A stretch of 6,786 bases of DNA from an uncultured Clostridia bacterium (GTDB taxonomy: Bacteria > Bacillota > Clostridia > Christensenellales > UBA1242). Below the pieces are notes generated by a model that had not been told where the DNA came from, did not search any database, and was given only the letters and a program-made list of their open reading frames with translations. Shown one piece after another: positions 1 to 5,940 of the stretch. Position 1 is the first letter of the stretch. Every line of letters starts with the position of its first letter. The stretch covers positions 1 to 6,786 of the forward strand of contig CAMOEU010000039.1 in NCBI GenBank assembly GCA_946612575.1, read 5' to 3'. The position numbers were made by a program, and so were the translations under genes.

Positions 1-29
1 ACATTGCTTGGAATATTACTTAAATGGAT

Positions 30-56
30 AAACAGTCTAAAATAGACTGTTTTTTT
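30..56 (+). terminator. Intrinsic terminator of an upstream gene
   Basis: A perfect 10-bp inverted repeat (30-39 with 43-52, arms AAACAGTCTA and TAGACTGTTT) encloses a 3-base AAA loop and runs into a T tract ending at 56. This is the classic Rho-independent form. It must serve a gene whose body lies left of the window. Stop codons occur in all three forward frames just before or within it (TAA at 19-21, TAA at 28-30, TAG at 43-45), so the frame of that gene cannot be told. Confidence 0.85.
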
Positions 57-58
57 GT

Positions 59-88
59 TTGACAAAACAATTTTTGGGCGAGTAATAT
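59..88 (+). promoter_or_regulatory. Promoter for the DUF2974 gene
   Basis: A perfect -35 hexamer TTGACA (59-64) starts at the end of the preceding terminator's T tract. The -10 is less clear. TAATAT at 83-88 gives an 18-bp spacer and four of six matches. The neighbouring TATATA or TATAAC (86-95) look better as hexamers but would need spacers of 21-25 bp. In every case transcription would start only about 3-10 bases before the ATG at 105, giving a very short leader. Confidence 0.6.
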
Positions 89-104
89 ATATAACAAGAG
101 AAAT

Positions 105-1229
105 ATGAAGAAGATTATTGGATACCTTAAAAAACATAATTTGCCGGAGATTGACAAAGAACTTACACAACTTGATTTGTTTGTTTTGTCAATGATTTCT
201 TATTTGAAATTTGAAGCTCTGTCAATGTGGGGATTCAAAAAAATCAAAATAAAGCAATTTGCAGGAATTTATAGGCAAAACATCTACAAAAAGTTTGACC
301 GCTCAAAAAGATTTGTAAAGTTTTTGGAAATTTTGGAAAAGAATGACAGATACAGAGAATTGGAAGTGTCAAATTTTTATAGCGAGATTGATGACAAAAA
401 GTATTCTCAAATTGCAGCTGTGACAATCACACTTCCACAAAACAGAAAGTTTATTTCTTTCCGTGGCACAGATGAGACGGCAGTGGGTGTGAAGGAAGAT
501 TTTATTTGGGCATACAAAAACGATATTCCTTCTCACGAGAAGGCAAAACAATATGTCGAAAGTTTGATTGATAAAGATGATAAATTTACCTATCTTTTGG
601 GTGGGCACTCTAAGGGCGGAAATTTGGCTGTTTATGCGGCTTCGAAAATTTCAAAAGAAAAACAAGAGAAAATTGAATCAGTCACAAATTTGGATGGGCC
701 GGGCTTTGCTGATGACTTTTTGAAAAGTTTAGGTTATCGCAGAATTATGGAAAAAATTCACACATACATTCCAAAAGACTCTGTGATTGGACTTTTGTTT
801 AAGAGAAAGGAAAAGGTCTCGCTTGTAAATTCCGCAGCTGTGGGCATCATTCAGCACGACCCATACACTTGGTATTTTAAGGACAACAACTTTGTCACTG
901 TTAGAGAGTTTGAAGATGGTCAGGAAGTCGGAAATGAGACTTTTGATGAGATTATGGTGTCAATGTCAAGTGATGAAAGAGAAGATTTTATAAATTCTTT
1001 CTACAACTTGTTTTGTGTGGAAAAACATGACACTGTTTATGATTTGGTTTCACTAAACAGAATTTTTAGAGTGATATCAACTTACACTAAACTTCCCAAG
1101 GACAGGAAGAAATTTATAAGAAAAACATTTTGGCTTTTTGTGAAAGCATTTATTGCTCCAAAAAAGAAATGGAAAAAAGCTTTGAAAAAGAAAAACAAAA
1201 AACTAGAAAAGAAAGAGTCTTTGAAATAA
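105..1229 (+). CDS. DUF2974 (Mbeg1-like) alpha/beta-hydrolase-fold protein
   Basis: The 374-residue product resembles the DUF2974/Mbeg1-like family, lipase-like alpha/beta hydrolases common in Firmicutes and of unknown substrate. The nucleophile elbow GGHSKGG (166-172) fits GxSxG with Ser169 as nucleophile. It follows a strand ending FRGTD (119-123), typical of lipase-3-like folds. NLDGPGF (195-201), YIPKDS (221-226) and QHDPYTW (250-256) match conserved family blocks; Asp225 and His251 are my candidates for the rest of the triad. There is no signal peptide, so it is probably cytoplasmic. The C-terminus has a hydrophobic patch (about 342-350) and then a very lysine-rich tail (353-374), which could bind membrane or nucleic acid. 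The ATG at 105 has only a weak purine stretch (AAGAG, 97-100) before it. The gene is flanked by terminators and so appears to be transcribed alone. Fold assignment is firm; the substrate is unknown. Confidence 0.8.
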   Translation: MKKIIGYLKKHNLPEIDKELTQLDLFVLSMISYLKFEALSMWGFKKIKIKQFAGIYRQNIYKKFDRSKRFVKFLEILEKNDRYRELEVSNFYSEIDDKKYSQIAAVTITLPQNRKFISFRGTDETAVGVKEDFIWAYKNDIPSHEKAKQYVESLIDKDDKFTYLLGGHSKGGNLAVYAASKISKEKQEKIESVTNLDGPGFADDFLKSLGYRRIMEKIHTYIPKDSVIGLLFKRKEKVSLVNSAAVGIIQHDPYTWYFKDNNFVTVREFEDGQEVGNETFDEIMVSMSSDEREDFINSFYNLFCVEKHDTVYDLVSLNRIFRVISTYTKLPKDRKKFIRKTFWLFVKAFIAPKKKWKKALKKKNKKLEKKESLK

Positions 1230-1245
1230 GACTTTTTCTTTTTTT
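1209..1245 (+). terminator. Terminator overlapping the end of the DUF2974 gene
   Basis: Positions 1209-1221 pair with 1228-1240 in a 13-bp stem broken only by one G-T wobble (1215/1234), with a 6-base loop (1222-1227). A run of seven T follows at 1239-1245. The left arm is the last coding sequence of the hydrolase gene, and the TAA stop (1227-1229) sits at the loop/stem junction, so the final codons double as half of the terminator. Confidence 0.85.
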
Positions 1246-1246
1246 G

Positions 1247-1255
1247 TGTTATAAT
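1247..1255 (+). promoter_or_regulatory. Extended -10 promoter for the polymerase gene, leaderless start
   Basis: TGTTATAAT is a perfect extended -10 element (TG, one base, TATAAT at 1250-1255). No good -35 exists at 16-18 bp; TTGAAA at 1221-1226 is 23 bp away. Extended -10 promoters can work without a -35. Transcription is expected 6-7 bases downstream, on or beside the ATG at 1262, so the mRNA should have essentially no leader. No LexA-type operator was recognised around it. Confidence 0.7.
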
Positions 1256-1261
1256 AGATTT

Positions 1262-2542
1262 ATGAGAGAAAAAAGAGTCTATTTTGTTATTGATATGAAA
1301 TCTTTTTTTGCTTCAGTAGAGTGTGTGGAGAGAAAACTCAATGCAATGACAACAAAACTTGTTGTTGCGGATGAGAGCAGAACAGACAAAACCATTTGCC
1401 TTGCAGTGAGTCCAGCACTCAAAAAACTTGGAGTGAAAAACAGATGCCGACTTTTTGAAATACCGAAAGATATTGACTTTATCATCGCACCACCAAGAAT
1501 GAAAAAGTATATTGACTATGCGGCAGAGATTTACGGGATTTATCTCAAATATATGAGTAAGGATGATATCCATGTTTATTCGATTGATGAATGTATAATT
1601 GATGTGACGGATTATTTGAAGCTTTACAATGTCAGGGCAAAAGAGTTTGCACAATTTCTTATGGATGAGATTGGCAGAAAAACAGGGATTCCATCGACTG
1701 TTGGGATTGGACCAAATATGTATTTGGCAAAAATCGCTCTTGATATAACGGCAAAACATAGCCCAGACAGAATTGGTTGGCTTGATGAAGAAAAATTTAA
1801 AAGAACTCTTTGGAATCACACTCCAATCACAGATTTTTGGGGAATTTCTCACGGCACTGCAAAAAGACTTGAGAAATTTGGAATTTATGATATGCAAGGG
1901 ATTGCACAGGCAAACGAAGACCTTTTGTATAAAGAGTTTGGTGTGAATGCTGAGCTTTTGATTGACCACTCATGGGGAAAAGAAACTTGCCTTATGAGCG
2001 ACATAAAAAACTATAAAACAAAAGCAAAATCTGTTTCTGCATCTCAAATTTTGCCTTGCAATTATAGCTTTGACGATGCGAGAATTGTTATGCTTGAAAT
2101 GCTGCAAAATGGATGTTATGATCTTTACAAACAAAAACTTGTGACCGAACTTGTGCATATTATTGTCGGCTATGGAGATGACAAAGGTAGTTTTGAGAAA
2201 GCGACAGTCAGAATGAATGTGACAACAAACCTTTTTTCAATAATTGGCGACTACGGACTTGCTCTTTTTGACAAAATTGTGGACAAATCAAGACCGATAA
2301 GAAGACTTGGCTATGATTTTGCCGATGTGAAGGATGCGGACGAATTTGAAAGATATGATATGTTTACAGATATCGAAAAAATCAAAAAAGAGAAAAAACT
2401 TGTGGAGAGTGTTTTGTCCTTGCAAGAGAAATTTGGCAAGAACTCTGTTTTGAAAGGTCTTGATTTAAAGGAAAAGGCAACTCAAAGAGAAAGAAATGAA
2501 ACAATTGGAGGTCACAGAAGTGGTGAGAGTGAAAATGTCTAG
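1262..2542 (+). CDS. Y-family DNA polymerase, UvrX/YqjW (UmuC) type
   Basis: A 426-residue translesion polymerase that would copy past damaged bases at low fidelity. The palm begins at VYFVIDMKSFFASVECV (6-22): Asp11 is the first metal ligand, Phe16 the likely steric gate against ribonucleotides. YSIDE (106-110) supplies Asp109 and Glu110, so the catalytic triad is complete. GIPSTVGIGPNMYLAK (142-157) is the usual conserved palm block, and FWGISHGTAKRLEKFGI (192-208) the thumb helix-hairpin-helix. The IDMKSF form is typical of the Bacillus UvrX/YqjW group rather than DinB (IDMDAF). RYDMFTD (364-370) sits where relatives carry a beta-clamp-binding QLxLF-like motif, but is divergent. The C-terminal GKNSVLKG...RNETIGGH block (392-418) is characteristic of the group. 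I chose ATG 1262 because the ORF extension upstream lies over the hydrolase gene and terminator. No Shine-Dalgarno is present. The end overlaps the YolD-like gene. Confidence 0.9.
   Translation: MREKRVYFVIDMKSFFASVECVERKLNAMTTKLVVADESRTDKTICLAVSPALKKLGVKNRCRLFEIPKDIDFIIAPPRMKKYIDYAAEIYGIYLKYMSKDDIHVYSIDECIIDVTDYLKLYNVRAKEFAQFLMDEIGRKTGIPSTVGIGPNMYLAKIALDITAKHSPDRIGWLDEEKFKRTLWNHTPITDFWGISHGTAKRLEKFGIYDMQGIAQANEDLLYKEFGVNAELLIDHSWGKETCLMSDIKNYKTKAKSVSASQILPCNYSFDDARIVMLEMLQNGCYDLYKQKLVTELVHIIVGYGDDKGSFEKATVRMNVTTNLFSIIGDYGLALFDKIVDKSRPIRRLGYDFADVKDADEFERYDMFTDIEKIKKEKKLVESVLSLQEKFGKNSVLKGLDLKEKATQRERNETIGGHRSGESENV
2507..2512 (+). promoter_or_regulatory. Ribosome binding site fixing the YolD-like start
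   Basis: GGAGGT lies inside the 3' end of the polymerase gene. It is 7 bases before GTG 2520 and 10 before GTG 2523, but 22 before ATG 2535, and it lies after ATG 2496. It therefore favours a GTG start at 2520 or 2523 and suggests that translation of this gene is coupled to the polymerase. Confidence 0.7.
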
Positions 2543-2849
2543 ACAAAACAGAGCAAAACAATTTGCACCATTTGATGCCCTTAAAGGCTTGCAGAATGCT
2601 TTGAGAGTGAAAGAGTATCAAGCGGAGATGATTCAAAAAGGTGAATTGCAAGAGGAAAAAATAAACGAAATCTCAAACATATTGATAAATTGTGACAAAA
2701 ACACAAAAGCAAAAGTGGTGTTTTTTGAAGAAGGACACAACAAAGAAATTTCTGGCAATATCAAACCAATTTTTGAAGAACAGATTTTGGAAGTGTCAGG
2801 AAAGAAAATAAAGTTTGAAAATATTTTGGATATAATAGAAATTAAATAA
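2520..2849 (+). CDS. YolD-like protein, partner of the Y-family polymerase
   Basis: A small protein of about 109 residues from GTG 2520. The motif SRQNRAKQFAPFDALKGL (7-24) matches the conserved N-terminal segment of YolD-like proteins that sit beside UmuC-type polymerases in Clostridia (compare the WAPF-type motif of Bacillus YolD). The rest is a charged helical stretch (about 28-55) followed by a strand-rich half (about 60-109) ending IKFENILDIIEIK, in line with the YolD C-terminal pattern. In B. subtilis yolD and yqjX are similarly next to uvrX and yqjW; YolD is thought to regulate the polymerase, though its biochemistry is poorly known. The start overlaps the polymerase end by 23 bases and is set by GGAGGT at 2507-2512; ATG 2535 (104 residues) is the alternative. 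The assignment rests on one motif plus context. Confidence 0.65.
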   Translation: MVRVKMSRQNRAKQFAPFDALKGLQNALRVKEYQAEMIQKGELQEEKINEISNILINCDKNTKAKVVFFEEGHNKEISGNIKPIFEEQILEVSGKKIKFENILDIIEIK

Positions 2850-2858
2850 TTTTGTTTG

Positions 2859-2888
2859 TTGCAAAAGCAGTGGCGATTGTGATATTCT
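2859..2888 (+). promoter_or_regulatory. Candidate promoter for comEC-holA-HD
   Basis: In the 45-bp gap between the YolD-like gene and comEC, TTGCAA (2859-2864, four of six -35 matches) lies 18 bp before TATTCT (2883-2888, four of six). A TG one base upstream (2880-2881) makes the latter an extended -10. The start point expected 7 bases downstream is the GTG start codon itself (2895), the same geometry as at the polymerase gene. No terminator hairpin is visible in the gap, so read-through from the polymerase unit is also possible. Confidence 0.4.
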
Positions 2889-2894
2889 TTATTC

Positions 2895-4991
2895 GTGAAA
2901 GAAAAGACAAAAATTCATTTTAGACCACTGTTTTATGGCTTTTTGATTATGCTTTTTGCAGTTGTTGCGACAAAGTTTGTTTTTAGTGGCAATATCTTGT
3001 ATATTGTCCTTTCTTTATCTATTTTGTCAGTTTTGATGTTTGTTTTGTTATTTTTAAAGAAAATTGTTCCACTTTGTGTGCTTATGGCATTTTGTGCACT
3101 TGGGGTGGGGATGTATTTTGTTGGAATTTCATCGTTTAGCTCAAAAGAGTATGATGGTGTCTGTCACATAAGCGGAAGATTTACTGACTATGTAAGTGGA
3201 AGTCAAAGGATTTTGGATGAAGTCAAAATCAATGGCGAAAGTGCGAAAAATATTTATGTGAGTGTGATTTACTCTTCACAAGAAATTGAAATTGGAGATT
3301 ATGTAGAGTTTGATGCGGTGCTAAAGAATGCACACTTATTTTCTCTTGGAGATCTAAACGAATTTCATTTCAGAAACAATATTGCCTACACAACAAGTGT
3401 CAACGAAAGTGATTTAATCACAACAGGAAGAAAGGTTAAGTTTGCAGAAAATTTCCGTTTGTCTGTCAAGAATGTTCTTGAAAATTCAATGGGCAAAGAA
3501 AATGCTGCTCTTGCTTATGCGGTTTTGTTTGGAGACAAGACGGAAGTTGATGGTGCTGTCAAACGAATATACAATGAAGCTGGACTTATCCATCTTCTGA
3601 CTGTTTCAGGTCTTCATATAAGCTTTTTGATTGCTGCACTTGGATTTTTGCTTAAAAAGTGCAGAGTAAAATCATGGCTAAACTTTTTGATAAATCTGTC
3701 TATCTTGCTTGTTTATGCATATCTTTGTGGCTTTTCTCCTTCAGTGGTGAGAGCTGGCATAATGGGAATGGTCTTTTTGTTTGCAACCACTTGCGGAAAA
3801 TGGTATGACAATCTAAACTCACTTGGTTTTGCTGGGATTTTGATTTTGCTCACGAGCCCACTTTCAGCATTTGATGTAGGGTTTTTGATGAGTTTTTCTA
3901 GTGTTTTGGGAATTTTCCTGCTTTATCCAATTTTGAACAAGTGGATAGGAAAGGTTATTCCAAAAGGAGTTTCAAAATATATTGCAATCACACTTTCCGC
4001 TCAGATAGGAATTTTGCCATTTGCAGCAAAAATCTTTTCATCAATAAATTTGCTTTCATTCTTTGTGAATTTACTTATTGTGCCGCTCTTTGGAATTATA
4101 TTTCCACTTTTGTTTGTTGGCAGTTTGCTTAGTTTGCTCACTTCATTTTTTGGATTTATCCCAAAACTGTGTGGCTATGGATTTGATTTAATATATATTA
4201 TTGCACAGAAGTTTTCTCAAACAAATTTGAAAGTTGACCTAAAGCCAACAACGATTTATGTTGTGCTTGCATTTTTCTTGCTGTTGTTTTTGTTTGGAAG
4301 ATTTATCATTTTGAAAAAGAAAGCAATGGTTGTGTCAAGAGTGGCGGCAGTATGTCTATTTGCACTGTGTTTTGGACTCTCGTTTGTGCCTAAGATGCAA
4401 ACATCCATGGTGGCGGTTTTCAACAATTATGCAAACTATTCAATTTTGGTGACAAATTCTCACAAAGAAAGTGTTATAATTGATTTAGGATACAATCAGG
4501 ATATGCAAAACTTTAAAACCGCTTGTGGGGCAAACTCCGTTGGAGCAGTATTTATACTGAATGAATACAATCTTGACTATTCTGCCTATCAAAATGTTTG
4601 CAGTGGAGATATAATTGTTTGCGGTGATGGTTTTGGCTATGCTGAAGAAGTATGTGTTTTGGAAAACCAGCCAAACAAACTTGGAAAGTTTGATTATTCA
4701 TATGTTTCTGTCGGAGGAAAAGTTATCGGTCTTGAAATGGAATTTGACAAAACAAAATTGTTTGTCTTTTCAAGTTTTGGTTTAACTGAAGATGATGTTA
4801 GGTTTGTTTCTGAAAGAGATTATGATATTGTGATTTATGAAGGTGTGGCAGAATTTTCAAGTGTTATATCAAAGAAGACCACTGTTATTGCAGAATATGA
4901 TGCAGAAAATGTGACAACAAACTCAAACGAAGACGGAAATATTGCTTATTTTATTGATGGGAAAAATTATTATTGGAGGTGTTTAGATTGA
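2895..4991 (+). CDS. comEC: ComEC/Rec2 DNA-uptake channel with degenerate C-terminal domain
   Basis: This 698-residue inner-membrane protein would form the channel that brings single-stranded DNA into the cytoplasm during natural transformation. Order of parts: three membrane helices (about 12-78), an OB-fold-like DUF4131 segment (about 88-170), the Competence domain (about 200-440) with AGLIHLLTVSGLHISFL (229-245), SPSVVRAGIMG (281-291), DVGFLMSFSSVLGI (327-340) and SAQIGILPFAAKIFSSINLLSF (368-389, shown by its ends), two more helices (about 452-472 and 478-497), then a metallo-beta-lactamase-like domain (about 500-698). That last domain keeps VIIDLG (527-532), but where relatives have THxHxDH it reads NEYNLDY (556-562), so the zinc ligands are missing. 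The start is GTG 2895: an in-frame TGA at 2880-2882 blocks longer forms, and there is no Shine-Dalgarno. It overlaps holA by four bases. One competence gene does not show that the cell is transformable. Confidence 0.9.
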   Translation: MKEKTKIHFRPLFYGFLIMLFAVVATKFVFSGNILYIVLSLSILSVLMFVLLFLKKIVPLCVLMAFCALGVGMYFVGISSFSSKEYDGVCHISGRFTDYVSGSQRILDEVKINGESAKNIYVSVIYSSQEIEIGDYVEFDAVLKNAHLFSLGDLNEFHFRNNIAYTTSVNESDLITTGRKVKFAENFRLSVKNVLENSMGKENAALAYAVLFGDKTEVDGAVKRIYNEAGLIHLLTVSGLHISFLIAALGFLLKKCRVKSWLNFLINLSILLVYAYLCGFSPSVVRAGIMGMVFLFATTCGKWYDNLNSLGFAGILILLTSPLSAFDVGFLMSFSSVLGIFLLYPILNKWIGKVIPKGVSKYIAITLSAQIGILPFAAKIFSSINLLSFFVNLLIVPLFGIIFPLLFVGSLLSLLTSFFGFIPKLCGYGFDLIYIIAQKFSQTNLKVDLKPTTIYVVLAFFLLLFLFGRFIILKKKAMVVSRVAAVCLFALCFGLSFVPKMQTSMVAVFNNYANYSILVTNSHKESVIIDLGYNQDMQNFKTACGANSVGAVFILNEYNLDYSAYQNVCSGDIIVCGDGFGYAEEVCVLENQPNKLGKFDYSYVSVGGKVIGLEMEFDKTKLFVFSSFGLTEDDVRFVSERDYDIVIYEGVAEFSSVISKKTTVIAEYDAENVTTNSNEDGNIAYFIDGKNYYWRCLD
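4975..4981 (+). promoter_or_regulatory. Ribosome binding site fixing the holA TTG start
   Basis: GGAGGTG, inside the last codons of comEC, is a near-ideal Shine-Dalgarno site 6 bases before TTG 4988. The upstream in-frame TTG at 4973 overlaps this site and so cannot use it; TTG 4988 is therefore the start. Confidence 0.8.
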
Positions 4992-5920
4992 AGACTTTAA
5001 AGGCAAGATTGCAAAAGAAACTTGAGCCTTGCTATTTGGTGCAGGGGGAAGATATTTTGCTTTATGACAAAGCACTCGAACTTATCAAACAAAAGGCAAA
5101 TGTGCAGATTGAAGAATTCAATTTTCAATCTTTTGATGATGACACATTTTCAGGTGATGTGGTCATTGACACATGCGAAACTTTGCCAATGGGCAGTGAC
5201 AAAAAAATTGTGCTTTTGAAAAATGTGACAAAACTTACTGACAGTTTCAAGAAAAAACTTAAAGACTATCTCAAAAAGCCTGTGGAGAGCACCGTGCTTG
5301 TCATTTTTGACTTTTTCAATAAGTTTGATTTTATCATAAGTGAAAAGGTCAGTGCCAAAAGACTTGATGATTTTGCTTTGCAGGAGATAATAAAGGCGGA
5401 GCTTTTGAAAAACGGAAAAACCATTTTGGAGAGTGCCTGCAGAAACTTGATTGAAAGCTGCTGTGGATATTATTCACTGATAAGCCACGAAATTGAAAAA
5501 CTTTCCGCTTGTGATGAAACAGAGATAACAGAAAAACTTGTGGAGAAGATTGTTTGCAAGGAAACAGAGTTTACTGTCTTCGAACTTACTGATGCACTCT
5601 CAAAGAGAGATGCAGACAAAGCTGTTTCGCTTTTAAGTCTTATGGATAAAGACACAAAGACATTCAATCTTGTGCTCAATCACTTCAGAAGAATGTTTTT
5701 TGCATCAATCTCAGATTTGGAAGAAAGAGAACTTGCTGAGCTTCTTGGGGTTAAGGAATATGCCGTAAAGAAAGCAAAAGAACTTTCAAGAAACTTCTCA
5801 AAACTTCAACTCAAAAACATATATGAAATGCTTGGAGATGTTGATTTTTACATCAAAAACGGGCAAATGCAAGTGGAAAATGCTTTATACTATTTGATTT
5901 TTGGCATACTTTATTGCTAG
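4988..5920 (+). CDS. holA: DNA polymerase III delta subunit (clamp loader)
   Basis: A 310-residue product, slightly short for HolA (usually about 330-345). Delta opens the beta sliding clamp within the clamp-loader complex at the replication fork. The N-terminal EPCYLVQGEDILLYDKAL (13-30) is the degenerate nucleotide-fold start typical of delta, and ETLPMGSDKKIVLLKNV (64-80) matches the family block 'LPF..DRRLVVV'. FELTDALSKRDADKAVSLL (198-216) matches the family's F.LTDAL..R....A..LL block. The C-terminal collar domain ends with DVDFYIKNGQMQVENALYYL (284-303), matching the usual 'D..IK.G......LE.LL'. The TTG start shares bases with the comEC stop (TTGA, 4988-4991), so the two are very likely translationally coupled. 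comEC-holA is a common bacterial arrangement. The gene continues into the HD-domain gene after 20 bases with no terminator between. Confidence 0.92.
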   Translation: MKTLKARLQKKLEPCYLVQGEDILLYDKALELIKQKANVQIEEFNFQSFDDDTFSGDVVIDTCETLPMGSDKKIVLLKNVTKLTDSFKKKLKDYLKKPVESTVLVIFDFFNKFDFIISEKVSAKRLDDFALQEIIKAELLKNGKTILESACRNLIESCCGYYSLISHEIEKLSACDETEITEKLVEKIVCKETEFTVFELTDALSKRDADKAVSLLSLMDKDTKTFNLVLNHFRRMFFASISDLEERELAELLGVKEYAVKKAKELSRNFSKLQLKNIYEMLGDVDFYIKNGQMQVENALYYLIFGILYC

Positions 5921-5940
5921 AATTGGTTTAGGAGAAAATT

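Noticed and set aside
1..30. Coding tail of a gene entering from the left
   Set aside because: The terminator implies one, but stops appear in all three frames within 45 bases and too few codons remain to choose a frame.
1130..1261. Upstream extension of the polymerase reading frame to ATG 1130
   Set aside because: It lies entirely over the 3' end of the hydrolase gene and its terminator, and the conserved Y-family N-terminus begins just after ATG 1262.
1313..1969. Long open frame (218 codons) on the minus strand opposite the polymerase
   Set aside because: It lies opposite a strongly supported gene, its product is rich in Cys, Phe, His and Asn as expected of an antisense shadow, and it has no recognisable motif.
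2219..2230. GTGACAACAAAC occurring in both the polymerase gene and comEC (again near 4911)
   Set aside because: A 12-base match between two coding regions of similar composition. The codons differ in context, there is no third copy and no element boundaries, so it is probably chance.
2831..2836. TATAAT at the end of the YolD-like gene as a comEC promoter
   Set aside because: There is no -35 at 16-18 bp and no TG one base upstream. The boxes at 2859-2888 fit better.
4472..4480. TGTTATAAT inside comEC, identical to the polymerase promoter's extended -10
   Set aside because: The bases encode the conserved VIID segment of the C-terminal domain, and there is no well-spaced -35 (GTGACA is 20 bp away). 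It could be an internal promoter for holA, but the support is too thin.
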